DNA of 64,000 bases, from NCBI GenBank assembly GCA_001603275.1, contig LUYM01000006.1, positions 291,613 through 355,612 of the forward strand, written 5' to 3'. The DNA comes from Actinomycetales bacterium Actino_02 (GTDB lineage: Bacteria; Actinomycetota; Actinomycetes; Propionibacteriales; Propionibacteriaceae). Made by a program: the position numbers and the translations under genes. How positions within the stretch are numbered: position 1 is the first letter of the stretch; every line of letters starts with the position of its first letter. Below are positions 17,592-29,186 of the stretch, piece by piece. Below the pieces are notes generated by a model. It saw nothing but the letters and a program-made list of their open reading frames with translations, did no database searches and was not told the origin of the DNA.

Positions 17592-17894
17592 GCGTTGAGA
17601 CTAGCAACGCGCTGTCCGGCCGCGTAGGTCCATCCTCAGCTTCCCGAGGCGCGAGGTCGCGACGAGGTGGCGCCGTTCCCGCTCGTCCACTGCCGATCCG
17701 CGACGAGCTCGCACCCGCGTCCACCCCTTCGGTCCGCCCGCAGAAAAGGGGACTGTCCCCGCTAGCTGCGAGACGCGTCGGAGGGCTGGACGCCTGACCA
17801 ACCGAGCCCGCACATCCCGCACGTCTTCGCAAGTTCGGAGCGGTCCCGGCGAGACCGAATCGCCCGGTTTGCTGAATCGTGGTCAGAATGGGGT
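17592..17894. other. Intergenic stretch with a 32-nt hairpin element
   Basis: This 303-bp gap lies between divergent genes. Its only clear structure is the hairpin at 17739-17770 (CGCAGAAAAGGGG...CTGCG), a sibling of the one at 16449. Promoters for both flanking genes should lie here, but no convincing -35/-10 pair was identified. Confidence 0.5.
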
Positions 17895-20800
17895 ATGGCC
17901 ATCAATCAGACCGCCGCGATCAACCTCCGCTTGGCCCAGCTCGGCCTGCCCGTTCCGTCCCGCTTCCAGAACGACGACGGCGCCCGGCTGGTCGCCCCCA
18001 TCCTGGCCCGGCAGCGTGAGCTCAGCCGTCGGCTCGCCGACCGCCTGTGCGCCGCGGACGCGCGGATTCAGGCCTGGTTGGACGACTACCTGGCCGAGAC
18101 CGGACTGACCCCGAGCCTGCCCCGCCGCACCCTGGTCCTGGACGAGCCCGGATTGGCGCGCACTCTGTCGCTGCCACTGGACTCTGATGAATTCTCCTCG
18201 CCGCTGCTGAGCAGCTACCGGCTGGCCAACGGCGTCCTGCACAACCCGGCCAACGATCGGCGCACCACGGCCGGCGTCTTCCACATCGCCGAGGGCGGCC
18301 TGCCGATCCCGGACGACAAGATCGCCGTGACCAAGTCGGTCTTCGCCCGGCTGCTCGCACTGGCCTTCCAGCCGCCGGCCGATGCCCTGGTCCTGCCCTA
18401 CGGCTCGGGCTCTGAGCAGCCGGCGGCCTGCTTCGTGTCGCTGCTGCTGCGTCCGCTGGTCTCCCCGGCTGTGCCCGGCTGGGTGCGCGAGAAGCGGATG
18501 GAGACCCGGTTCATCGTCCCCGGCGGCCTGGTCGCGAACCTCGACTTCGTCGAAGGCATCTTCGGCAACGGCGGTGACCCGTACCTGCCCGAGAACGACG
18601 CGTCGCTGGCGCCGCACACCTGGACCGGCCACACCGGTGCCGTGATCCTGGCCCCGCACCTGACCTCGATCACCAAGAAGGAACTCGGTCTTCCGCACAT
18701 CAACGAGGCCACCGACCGGCAGCGCCGCGACGGCCAGTGCTGGGAGAGCCCGGACGAGCTGTACAACGGCGGCCAGGCGTTCAAGATCTGCGCCCGCGAT
18801 GAGCGCGGCGTGATTGTCACCGTGATCGCCGACAACTACTTCGGCTACTGCAAGAAGGAGGTCAAGACCCAGATCTCCTACTCGGCGAACCTGTTCGGCA
18901 ATGCCGAGGAGGAGCACGCCGGTGGCGCGCTGGTGTTCCCCTCCTACAACCTCGGCCAGGAGTACACGGTCAGCGCCCCGGACGGCTACGTCCTGGCCGA
19001 TGTCGTCGCCCGCAATCCCGAGCGGTTCGCCCCGCAGCCGGAGGGCTATGCGCTCGACCTGGCCCAGCCGCACATCGTGCTGGTGCCGGCCGGCGCCAAC
19101 TTCTCGCTGCGCACCATGACGGTCACCTGGGAGAACCCGGACGGCTCGGAAGGCAGCCTGCGGCTGCGAGCTGACAAGGTCTATCTCACTCCGACCGGTT
19201 ACCGAGTGCAGATGCTGCAGCAGGCTGCCGACCGCACCCAGTGGAGCCTGATCGGCACCACGGCCACGGCCACCAGTTGCCACAAGCCGGCCACCGTGTC
19301 CGGCGGCGGCAAGTCCGAGATCTCCAAGGCCATCACCGACGCCTTCATCTTCGGGAATGCCTACTCACCCGACTACGACGCCGACATGGACGCCGTGGCC
19401 GCCATCCTGGCCCACGACTTCTCCAACCGCTTCGCCGATCCGGCCGATCGCGGCTACGACCAGCGGGCGGTGCTGTCCGATGATCGCTCGATCGGCTCGG
19501 TGATCAAGCTGCTCACTCCGTCGGCCAAGGACTACTCGCCGGAGTACAACGCCTGGCTCGACTCGATTCCCCAGCACATCAAAGAGCTCGTGTACGTGGT
19601 GAAGCGGTTCTACCGGCCGGAGTGGGGCACCGACTGGCGCTCGCATTTCACCGTGGGGATCATCAACGGCCGTCGCGGCAACAACCTGCGCCTGGACGGC
19701 GAGAAGATCATGGTGAACATGCTGCGGGTCGGTTTTGAGGCCGACGGCAGCTGGCGACTGTTCGGTTTGCGTCACGACTTCAGCCCGGCCGTGAAGGTGC
19801 AGACCGAGGACGACATCACCGCGTCGGTGGTGATTTCCGGCAAGATGCTCGGCCTGGATCCGTCCCGCTCGTACAAGCTGGTGGAGAACTGCGAGGAGTT
19901 GCTCTTCCAGCGTCCGGACGACGCCATTCACCGTGGCTACGACAAGCAGGCCGAGGCTGACATCGCCGGTCCGGACACCTTCTTGTCGAACTTCCAGCCG
20001 CTCACGCAGGCCGATGCTGTTGAATTGCGTGACGACGCCGTGGCTTTCAGCCAGTTCACCGCTCCGATGCAGGAGCTGATCTCGCGCCAAGCCGATGCCG
20101 CGCCGGGCTCCTCGCCGGAGTTCTTCGTCTGCTCGGCCAACCCGCGGCTGGTCAACGGGTCTCCCAGCAAGAACCCGCGCTACCTGCAGCGCCGTCCGGA
20201 CCGGACGAATGCCGAAGCCACCGCCGTGGCCGACCTGGCCTCGCACCTGGCCCGCAAGCTGCCCGCGGACGCTCCGCTGCCGCTCCCGGTGGATGTGGTG
20301 GCCGCCGGCCGCCGCAACAACCCGCCGGACGGGCCGGTGCCCGCGCTGTGCTCGTACAACCCGCTGCACTACATGGAGCTGCCGGAGCTGTTCGCCGAGT
20401 TCATCTCCTCGATGACCGGCAAGTCGCCCTCGACCACGGGTGCCGGCTCGGAAGGGGCGATGACCAAGGGCCCGTTCAACGCACTGCCGGCGATCCTCGA
20501 CCTGAATGCCGCGCTGCTGTCGTTCGCGCTGACCGGCTATGACGGCTGGGTCTCCTGCGCGGGCTACGTGGGGCCGCACTTCCGGGTCGATCACGACATC
20601 TCGATGCTGGTGCCTGAGGTGTTCAGCCGGATGTCGGAGGGCGAGCGCAGCGCGTCCGCCCTGATCGCCGAGGGCTCGCTGGAGCGACTGGTCGACTTCG
20701 AGCACAACGGACGCATGGTGCTGGCCAGCCGGCTCGGCTACCGGATGACCCAGGACTTCGCGCGCCGCTACTTCGGCCGGATCTTCCTGCACCCGCACGT

Positions 20801-21278
20801 GGTCTTCACCGAGGAGATGCTGCGGCCGGAGAAGCAGGATCTGGATGTCTTCGCCGACTCGCTGGACACCATCGTGGCTACTCATCAGCGGGTTGCCCAG
20901 TCCTACTTCGACGACGGCACGATCAGCTTGGCGATTCCGCCGCTGCGCGCGTTGCTGGAGATCATGGCGCACGGCACCTCGGCAGAGGGTTGGACCCTGG
21001 AGTCCCCGGAGTTCCGCGGCCTGTTCGACGGCGACGCGATCCGCAGCTCGGAGTGGTACGCGGCTCGGCTGGACGCCAAGCAGGCCGCGGCCGCCTCGCG
21101 TGCGGAGGCCGGCCTGGCGGCGATCCGCAAGTTCGTCTCGACTCCCGGCAACGAGGAGCCGAGCGAGCGGCTGGACATGCCCGGACGGATCCGCACGGCC
21201 GAGGCGGAGTTCGCCAAGTTCTCCAGCGCCGAGTACCGGGCCGGGATCGTCGGGACGGTCGGGCGGCAGCCCCTCTGA
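17895..21278 (+). CDS. Candidate PPi-dependent phosphoenolpyruvate carboxykinase
   Basis: 1127 residues, soluble, no signal peptide. The size is far above ATP- or GTP-type PEPCK (about 530-620) and fits the PPi-type enzyme known from Entamoeba and Propionibacterium. A phosphate-binding loop SGGGKSEISKAI lies around K473, comparable to the kinase-1a loop of PEPCKs, and Arg/His/Asp-rich blocks follow (VVKRFYRPEWGTDWRSHF, PSKNPRYLQRRPDRTN). PPi-PEPCK reversibly converts oxaloacetate and pyrophosphate to PEP, CO2 and phosphate, linking glycolysis to the C4 acids of propionic fermentation. The assignment rests on recalled family features. The gene appears monocistronic. The alternative is an uncharacterised large actinobacterial protein. 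Confidence 0.65.
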   Translation: MAINQTAAINLRLAQLGLPVPSRFQNDDGARLVAPILARQRELSRRLADRLCAADARIQAWLDDYLAETGLTPSLPRRTLVLDEPGLARTLSLPLDSDEFSSPLLSSYRLANGVLHNPANDRRTTAGVFHIAEGGLPIPDDKIAVTKSVFARLLALAFQPPADALVLPYGSGSEQPAACFVSLLLRPLVSPAVPGWVREKRMETRFIVPGGLVANLDFVEGIFGNGGDPYLPENDASLAPHTWTGHTGAVILAPHLTSITKKELGLPHINEATDRQRRDGQCWESPDELYNGGQAFKICARDERGVIVTVIADNYFGYCKKEVKTQISYSANLFGNAEEEHAGGALVFPSYNLGQEYTVSAPDGYVLADVVARNPERFAPQPEGYALDLAQPHIVLVPAGANFSLRTMTVTWENPDGSEGSLRLRADKVYLTPTGYRVQMLQQAADRTQWSLIGTTATATSCHKPATVSGGGKSEISKAITDAFIFGNAYSPDYDADMDAVAAILAHDFSNRFADPADRGYDQRAVLSDDRSIGSVIKLLTPSAKDYSPEYNAWLDSIPQHIKELVYVVKRFYRPEWGTDWRSHFTVGIINGRRGNNLRLDGEKIMVNMLRVGFEADGSWRLFGLRHDFSPAVKVQTEDDITASVVISGKMLGLDPSRSYKLVENCEELLFQRPDDAIHRGYDKQAEADIAGPDTFLSNFQPLTQADAVELRDDAVAFSQFTAPMQELISRQADAAPGSSPEFFVCSANPRLVNGSPSKNPRYLQRRPDRTNAEATAVADLASHLARKLPADAPLPLPVDVVAAGRRNNPPDGPVPALCSYNPLHYMELPELFAEFISSMTGKSPSTTGAGSEGAMTKGPFNALPAILDLNAALLSFALTGYDGWVSCAGYVGPHFRVDHDISMLVPEVFSRMSEGERSASALIAEGSLERLVDFEHNGRMVLASRLGYRMTQDFARRYFGRIFLHPHVVFTEEMLRPEKQDLDVFADSLDTIVATHQRVAQSYFDDGTISLAIPPLRALLEIMAHGTSAEGWTLESPEFRGLFDGDAIRSSEWYAARLDAKQAAAASRAEAGLAAIRKFVSTPGNEEPSERLDMPGRIRTAEAEFAKFSSAEYRAGIVGTVGRQPL

Positions 21279-21608
21279 CTGGTCCTTCCCGTCCCCTCGC
21301 CGAGCGACTCCTTCCACGGTGTGGTTCTCGGCGAAGGGGCCCCGGAATCGTCGGGATCGTCGGGTGACGGCCCCGCTGGCTACACATTCGCTGAGTTGCG
21401 ACTCAGTGAATGTGTGAGGCCTTCACGGCAGGCTGGAGGAACCGAAATGCCTGGCCCGAGCCGGGTCTGGGATGGGTCGTGGACCCAATTGCCCAGCTCC
21501 TGAGCAGACTTTTCTGCTTCGGACCGGGTGCCTCGGCTGTCGAAACCGGCTGGAGGTGGCAACATTTGTGCTGGCGTCATTCGGCGTTGTGATCAGGATG
21601 GAGAACCG
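21279..21608. other. Intergenic stretch with two hairpins
   Basis: TCGCCGAG (21297-21304) pairs with CTCGGCGA (21327-21334), just after the large upstream gene and possibly its terminator. A second, tighter hairpin at 21382-21415 has 15-bp arms with one mismatch (ACACATTCGCTGAGT) and a 4-nt loop. No gene was supported in the remaining sequence. Confidence 0.55.
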
Positions 21609-22532
21609 ATGAGGGCCGACCTTTCAACCCGCTACCTGGGTTTGGAGCTGGCAAACCCGGTAGTTGTGTCGTCCACGCCCGCCACGGGTCGCCGGGAGAG
21701 CCTGCTGGAGGTTGCGGCGGCCGGAGCCGGAGCGGTCGTGCTGCCGTCGCTGTTCGAGGAGGAGTTCCTCTCCGGGGATGCACACCTGGATGGCACCGGT
21801 GACCATGTCGCCCTGCTCCGTTGGGCCAAGCAGGAGCTGAACATCCCGGTGATCGGCAGCCTGAACGCCACCAAGCCGGGCTCCTGGCAGCGCATGGCCA
21901 ACGAACTGGTCGACGCCGGCGCGGATGCCCTTGAGCTGAACCTGTACACGTTCACGGCGAACCCGCTGACCACCTCGGCCGAGATCGAGCTGGAGCACCT
22001 GGCCGCCATCGAGGCCGTCCGGATCGTCACCGACATTCCGTTGGCCATCAAGCTGTCCCCGTACTACTCGGCGATCTCGCACTTCGCCAACCAGGCCGTC
22101 GATGCCGGTGCGGACGGCCTGGTCCTGTTCAACCGCTTCTACGCCCCCGATATCAATCTCGACACCCTCGAGGTCTTCGCGGACGCCGACTACTCCACCG
22201 CGTCGGCGCAGCGACTCGCCTTGCGCTGGATCGGAATTCTGCGTGGCCAGCTGCCGGGCACCTCGTTCGCGGCCACCTCCGGCGTCCACACTGGCACCGA
22301 GGTGATCAAGGCAGCGCTGGTCGGCGCAGACGTCGCCTATGTGGCATCGGCCGTGATGACCCGCGGCCCGCAGGCCATCGGCCAGATCCTGGCCGAGGCG
22401 GACGCGTGGCTGACCGCCAGCGACTACCCGACGCTGGCGGAGATCCGGGGCAAGGTGAGCGCGGCCACGGTGCGGGATGCCTCGGCCTACGAGCGCGCCC
22501 AGTACATCTCGGTGCTCAAGTCGGCGTGGTGA
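21609..22532 (+). CDS. Dihydroorotate dehydrogenase-like flavoprotein
   Basis: 307 residues from ATG 21609, with GGATGGAG upstream. The protein is a TIM-barrel flavoenzyme of the PyrD-like group: LGLELANPVVVSSTP near the N-terminus, AGAGAVVLPSLFEEE, IPVIGSLNAT, AGADALELNLYTF, IPLAIKLSPYYS and AGADGLVLFNRFYAPDI. This subgroup is often annotated as a dihydroorotate dehydrogenase-like protein and is frequently near pyruvate:ferredoxin oxidoreductases rather than pyrimidine genes. Its substrate is unknown. Here it stands alone, between the candidate PPi-PEPCK and the beta-glucoside operon. Confidence 0.82.
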   Translation: MRADLSTRYLGLELANPVVVSSTPATGRRESLLEVAAAGAGAVVLPSLFEEEFLSGDAHLDGTGDHVALLRWAKQELNIPVIGSLNATKPGSWQRMANELVDAGADALELNLYTFTANPLTTSAEIELEHLAAIEAVRIVTDIPLAIKLSPYYSAISHFANQAVDAGADGLVLFNRFYAPDINLDTLEVFADADYSTASAQRLALRWIGILRGQLPGTSFAATSGVHTGTEVIKAALVGADVAYVASAVMTRGPQAIGQILAEADAWLTASDYPTLAEIRGKVSAATVRDASAYERAQYISVLKSAW

Positions 22533-22539
22533 TCCGCTC

Positions 22540-22569
22540 TTGACAAGCGCCGACCGGTGTTGTTGAATC
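22540..22569 (+). promoter_or_regulatory. Promoter of the beta-glucoside operon
   Basis: TTGACA (22540-22545) is followed after 18 bp by TTGAAT (22564-22569), a good sigma-A-type pair. It begins 8 bp after the preceding stop and drives a leader that contains the RAT/terminator switch. Confidence 0.65.
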
Positions 22570-22592
22570 CTCGCGGAACCGCGTGGTTCCCA

Positions 22593-22669
22593 GGGGTGTA
22601 ACTCGCAAGAGGCAAAACCTGAGCTTGTTGCCTGCGCTTCGGCGCGGCGGCGAAGCTCAGGTTTTTTTG
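22593..22669 (+). promoter_or_regulatory. RAT antiterminator site overlapping an intrinsic terminator
   Basis: GGGGTGTAACTCGC...GAGGCAAAACC (22593-22620) matches the ribonucleic antiterminator bound by BglG/LicT proteins. Its 3' end overlaps a terminator: AAACCTGAGCTT (22616-22627) pairs perfectly with AAGCTCAGGTTT (22654-22665), followed by a run of seven T. When the operon's own antiterminator binds the RAT, the terminator cannot form and the PTS genes are transcribed. Confidence 0.88.
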
Positions 22670-22698
22670 TTGCCCCGATCAGGTTCAAGGGAGAGCCA

Positions 22699-25969
<3,271 letters not shown>

Positions 25970-25975
25970 CTGGTC

Positions 25976-26021
25976 CTGCCCCTACTCAGGGGGATAATCT
26001 CAGCCTCCTGAGTACGGGCAG
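25976..26021 (+). other. Intercistronic hairpin before the antiterminator gene
   Basis: CTGCCCCTACTCAGG (25976-25990) pairs with CCTGAGTACGGGCAG (26007-26021) with one mismatch around a 16-nt loop. There is no T tract, so it probably stabilises or partly attenuates the mRNA, lowering expression of the regulator relative to the enzymes. Confidence 0.6.
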
Positions 26022-26048
26022 TCCCGACCGCTGACAAGGAGATCAGCT

Positions 26049-26885
26049 GTGGTCGTGGCGAAAGCAATCAACAACAACGTTGTGTTGCTGCGCGAAACCA
26101 GCGGGCGCGAAGTCATCCTGTCCGGACGCGGTATCGGCTACGGTGCTCAGCCGGGATCAGAGGTCGATCCCGCCCGAGTCCAGCAGGTGTTCGTCCCGGA
26201 CGCCGCTCACGGCATCGACGAGTTGGCGACCTATCTGTCCGAGATCGCACCGGAGTACCTGGCCCTGGCCGCCGAGATTCTCAAGGACGCTCAGACGCAG
26301 CTCGGCACGACCTTCGCTCAGTCCATGGTGCTGCCGCTGGCCGATCACATCAGCTTCGCGGTCAAGCGCGCCCGCCAACACCTGGAGGTCGGCTATCCGC
26401 TGCGGGCGGAGGTCTCCCACCTCTATCCGGCGGAGCTGCGAGTGGCCCGCTCAGCTGTGCAGTTGATCAGTGAGCGCTGCGCCCTGGAGTTGCCCCGTGA
26501 CGAGGCGGTGCCGATCGCGCTGCACTTCGTGAACGCGGCCCTCGCCAGCGACGACTTGTCTCGTACCTTCGAGATGACCGAGCTCTTCCGGCAGATCTTC
26601 GAGGTGCTCGAGGTCGCCTACCAGCGCACCTTCGACACCGACAGCCTGGACGCCGCCCGCTTCGTCACCCACCTGCGCTACTTCTTCGTCCGCCTCGACT
26701 CTGATCGCCAACTCGAGGAGAACCCGGTCAGCTTCACCGACGCCATCCGCACCTCCTTCCCCGAGGCCTACCAGTGTGCAGAGCGAGTGAAGGTCCTCCT
26801 GGAATTGCGCCTCGGCAAGCCGATCACCGCCGATGAGGTCGTCTACCTCACCTTGCACATCACCCGTCTGGCCAGCGACAAGTAA
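26049..26885 (+). CDS. BglG/LicT-family transcriptional antiterminator
   Basis: 278 residues from GTG 26049, with AAGGAG at ideal spacing. The first 55 residues are the RNA-binding CAT domain (AKAINNNVVLLRE, EVILSGRGIGYG). Two PRD domains follow (about 65-170 and 171-278) with the conserved histidines in FAVKRARQH, EVSHLYPAE, ALHFVNAAL and LTLHITRL. PTS phosphorylation of these sites controls dimerisation. The RAT in the leader of the same operon is the obvious target, making an autoinducing circuit in which the EIIBCA inactivates the antiterminator in the absence of sugar. Confidence 0.93.
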   Translation: MVVAKAINNNVVLLRETSGREVILSGRGIGYGAQPGSEVDPARVQQVFVPDAAHGIDELATYLSEIAPEYLALAAEILKDAQTQLGTTFAQSMVLPLADHISFAVKRARQHLEVGYPLRAEVSHLYPAELRVARSAVQLISERCALELPRDEAVPIALHFVNAALASDDLSRTFEMTELFRQIFEVLEVAYQRTFDTDSLDAARFVTHLRYFFVRLDSDRQLEENPVSFTDAIRTSFPEAYQCAERVKVLLELRLGKPITADEVVYLTLHITRLASDK

Positions 26886-26896
26886 CCGGCTCAACA

Positions 26897-26951
26897 GTCG
26901 CAAAGTGGACATCTTTGCGGCGTCTGGACGCATTCTCGTCCACTTTGCGAC
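26897..26951. repeat. Perfect 14-bp inverted repeat with 27-nt loop
   Basis: GTCGCAAAGTGGAC (26897-26910) is matched by GTCCACTTTGCGAC (26938-26951). It lies 11 bp after the antiterminator stop and has no T tract. It may act as a terminator or be a small mobile palindrome; a similar layout with different sequence occurs at 33710. Confidence 0.75.
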
Positions 26952-27104
26952 GGTGCTTCGTCGTGCATCTCCGTCTGGGTGGCCTTGGGAAGACTCGGGC
27001 CGCGCCCATGGTGGCGATCCGGCAGCGTCGGACGAGCCTCGCGCGGGTCGTTGAGGTGCGCCATGCGACGCCGGTTCGCCGAGGCGCGCCTAGACTCGCT
27101 GACG

Positions 27105-28949
27105 ATGACCATGCACTCCAGCTCCCGTTCGGTGCCCACTCAGCACGGCGCCACCCAGTCCGCCCCGCAGCTGCCGACAGCACCGTTCGGTCGCCCAGCG
27201 GACGCTCCGGCTGGGGTGCGCTCGCGTTCTGGCCGGTTGTTCAGCCTTGCAGCTGCGGCGACTGCGCTGTCCATCGGACTGGCGGGTTGCGCCATCCCCG
27301 ATGGCCCGGTGGCCCAGGGGGAGCGGCCGAACCGTCCGACGGCGAGCTCGTCGCCCAGCGTGAATCCCGAGACCGATCCCGGCAAGCTCACCATCCCGCT
27401 GACCCAGGTGCCGGCGTACCGGGTGCCTGCCGTGGGGGCGGACGGCTGGAAGTCGTCGCCGATGACCGACGCGAGCGGCGACCTTCGCTGGCGGGTGCTC
27501 GACGGCAACAACACGGTGATCCCCGACTATCAGCCCACCGGCACGGTGGCCTTCGGTGACCCGGCGAACTACACCGCGGTGCCCGGCGTCCTCACCTTCC
27601 GCGGCAACAGCGCCCGCACGGCTCCGGTCTACGGCACCGCCGACGTCAAGGAACGCAAGCTGCAGGTCGTCTGGACCCAGGAGACCGGCGAGGTGCGTGG
27701 CGACAACTCCTACTGGCCCGGTGCGGGATGGACCGGCCAGCCGTTGCTCGTCCATTGGCCCGAGGCGACGCGCAAGGCGATGGGCTACGCACCCGAGTTC
27801 GCCAACGACCCCAACTTCACCGAGGTGATCTACCCGACCTTCTCCGGGGTGATCTATCGACTCGACCTCGCGACCGGAAAGCAGACTCGCGATCCGATCA
27901 ACACCGGCTGCGGCTACAAGGGGACGGGTTCGATCGACCCGCGCGGCTATCCACTGCTGTACGCCGGCCAGGGGCTGGACGACATGAACGGCACGAAGTG
28001 CCCGTTCCAGTACCGAATCTTCGACCTTATTCAGAACAAGCAGGTCTCGGGTTGGGACGGTCAGGACGCCGGTGCGCCGCGCAAGGGCTGGGGTGCCTTC
28101 GACTCGTCCGCCCTGGTCAACGCCGCCTCGGACACCCTGATCGAGCCTGCGGAGAACGGGCTGATCTACAAGGTGAAGCTGAACGCCACGTTCGATCCGA
28201 CCGCAAAGTCGGTCTCGGTCTCGCCTGAGCTCACCAAGCTCACCTATCAGACGCCGGTGAGCGAGAAGAACGGTATCGAGTCCTCGGCGGTGGCCTACCG
28301 CAACCTCATGTACGCCGCAGACAACGACGGAAACCTCGTCTGCTGGGATGCGAACACCTTGCAGGTGATCTGGGCTCGCGAACTCGGCGACGACACCGAC
28401 GCGTCGCTGGTCCTCGACCAGTCTCCCGATGGCGTCTTCCTGTACACCGGCAACGAGGTGGATGCCCGCACTGACCCGAGCCAGTTCATCACCAACCTGC
28501 GCAAGATCGACGCCCTCACCGGCAAGCTGGTCTGGCAGTACGACGTCCCGGCCGTCCGTGAGGAGCCGAACAATGGCGGGCTCTTGGGCACCCCGCTGCT
28601 CGGCACCGGTCCGATCTCGGACCTGATCATCTTCAATGTGGCCAAGACCACCAACCACACCGAGGGCGACATGATCGCACTCGATCGCAAGACCGGCACC
28701 CTGGTCTGGAAGCGGCATCTCAAGCGCTACTCCTGGAGCTCACCGGTGCAGATCAACGCCACCGACGGCACGGCCTACGGCGTGGTCACCGACTCCGGCG
28801 GCACCATGCACCTCTTCGATCCGAACACCGGTGCCGACATCGACACGCTCAGCCTCGGCAAGAACACCGAGGCCAGTCCGGCCGTCTACGGCAACATGCT
28901 CGTGGTCGCCTCCTACGCCAAGCGGATCTGGGGCATCAAGCTCACCTGA
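27105..28949 (+). CDS. PQQ-type beta-propeller lipoprotein
   Basis: 614 residues from ATG 27105; the N-terminal extension before the hydrophobic segment is long, so the start is uncertain. A signal peptide ends in a lipobox, LAGC, with C62 as lipidation site. The mature part begins with a Pro/Ser/Thr-rich stretch and then has propeller-type repeats (YRLDLATGKQTRD, LVCWDANTLQVIWAREL, IALDRKTGTLVWKR, MHLFDPNTGADIDTL), typical of PQQ-like seven- or eight-bladed propellers. PQQ-binding residues are not obvious, so it is more likely a structural or binding protein anchored to the outer face of the membrane. It is monocistronic. Function unknown. Confidence 0.75.
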   Translation: MTMHSSSRSVPTQHGATQSAPQLPTAPFGRPADAPAGVRSRSGRLFSLAAAATALSIGLAGCAIPDGPVAQGERPNRPTASSSPSVNPETDPGKLTIPLTQVPAYRVPAVGADGWKSSPMTDASGDLRWRVLDGNNTVIPDYQPTGTVAFGDPANYTAVPGVLTFRGNSARTAPVYGTADVKERKLQVVWTQETGEVRGDNSYWPGAGWTGQPLLVHWPEATRKAMGYAPEFANDPNFTEVIYPTFSGVIYRLDLATGKQTRDPINTGCGYKGTGSIDPRGYPLLYAGQGLDDMNGTKCPFQYRIFDLIQNKQVSGWDGQDAGAPRKGWGAFDSSALVNAASDTLIEPAENGLIYKVKLNATFDPTAKSVSVSPELTKLTYQTPVSEKNGIESSAVAYRNLMYAADNDGNLVCWDANTLQVIWARELGDDTDASLVLDQSPDGVFLYTGNEVDARTDPSQFITNLRKIDALTGKLVWQYDVPAVREEPNNGGLLGTPLLGTGPISDLIIFNVAKTTNHTEGDMIALDRKTGTLVWKRHLKRYSWSSPVQINATDGTAYGVVTDSGGTMHLFDPNTGADIDTLSLGKNTEASPAVYGNMLVVASYAKRIWGIKLT

Positions 28950-29032
28950 CCCGCCTCGTTTAGCGAGCGGCCAACTGAGCTCATCTCGCGTTCGGTCGGT
29001 GGTCTGCCACGTGGACTCGTCGCTTGGGCTTT

Positions 29033-29186
29033 GCCTCGCGCGCGTTCGATTGCCAGTCCTTGACCAGGGCCTGCCTCGCGCGCGTTCGATTGCCAGTTCT
29101 TGACCCGGGCCTGGCTCGGGCGTGGCTCCTCGTCATCTCCTCACTGGGGCTCTGCCTCACGCACAGCCCGTCGTCATCTCCTCACC
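29033..29186. repeat. Degenerate tandem repeat of about 40 bp
   Basis: GCCTCGCGCGCGTTCGATTG recurs at 29033 and 29073 (period 40, near-identical units). The diverged half-units CGTCATCTCCTCAC follow at 29131 and 29172 (period 41). The array fills the gap between the propeller lipoprotein and the DUF222-HNH gene. Confidence 0.75.

Noticed and set aside
19365..21317. Long antisense frame over the candidate PPi-PEPCK gene
   Set aside because: Arg/Gln/His-rich shadow of the real gene with no recognised motif.
21609..22532. Genuine pyrimidine-pathway dihydroorotate dehydrogenase (pyrD)
   Set aside because: No pyrimidine genes nearby and the subgroup resembles the PFOR-associated PyrD-like proteins; called only as dihydroorotate dehydrogenase-like.
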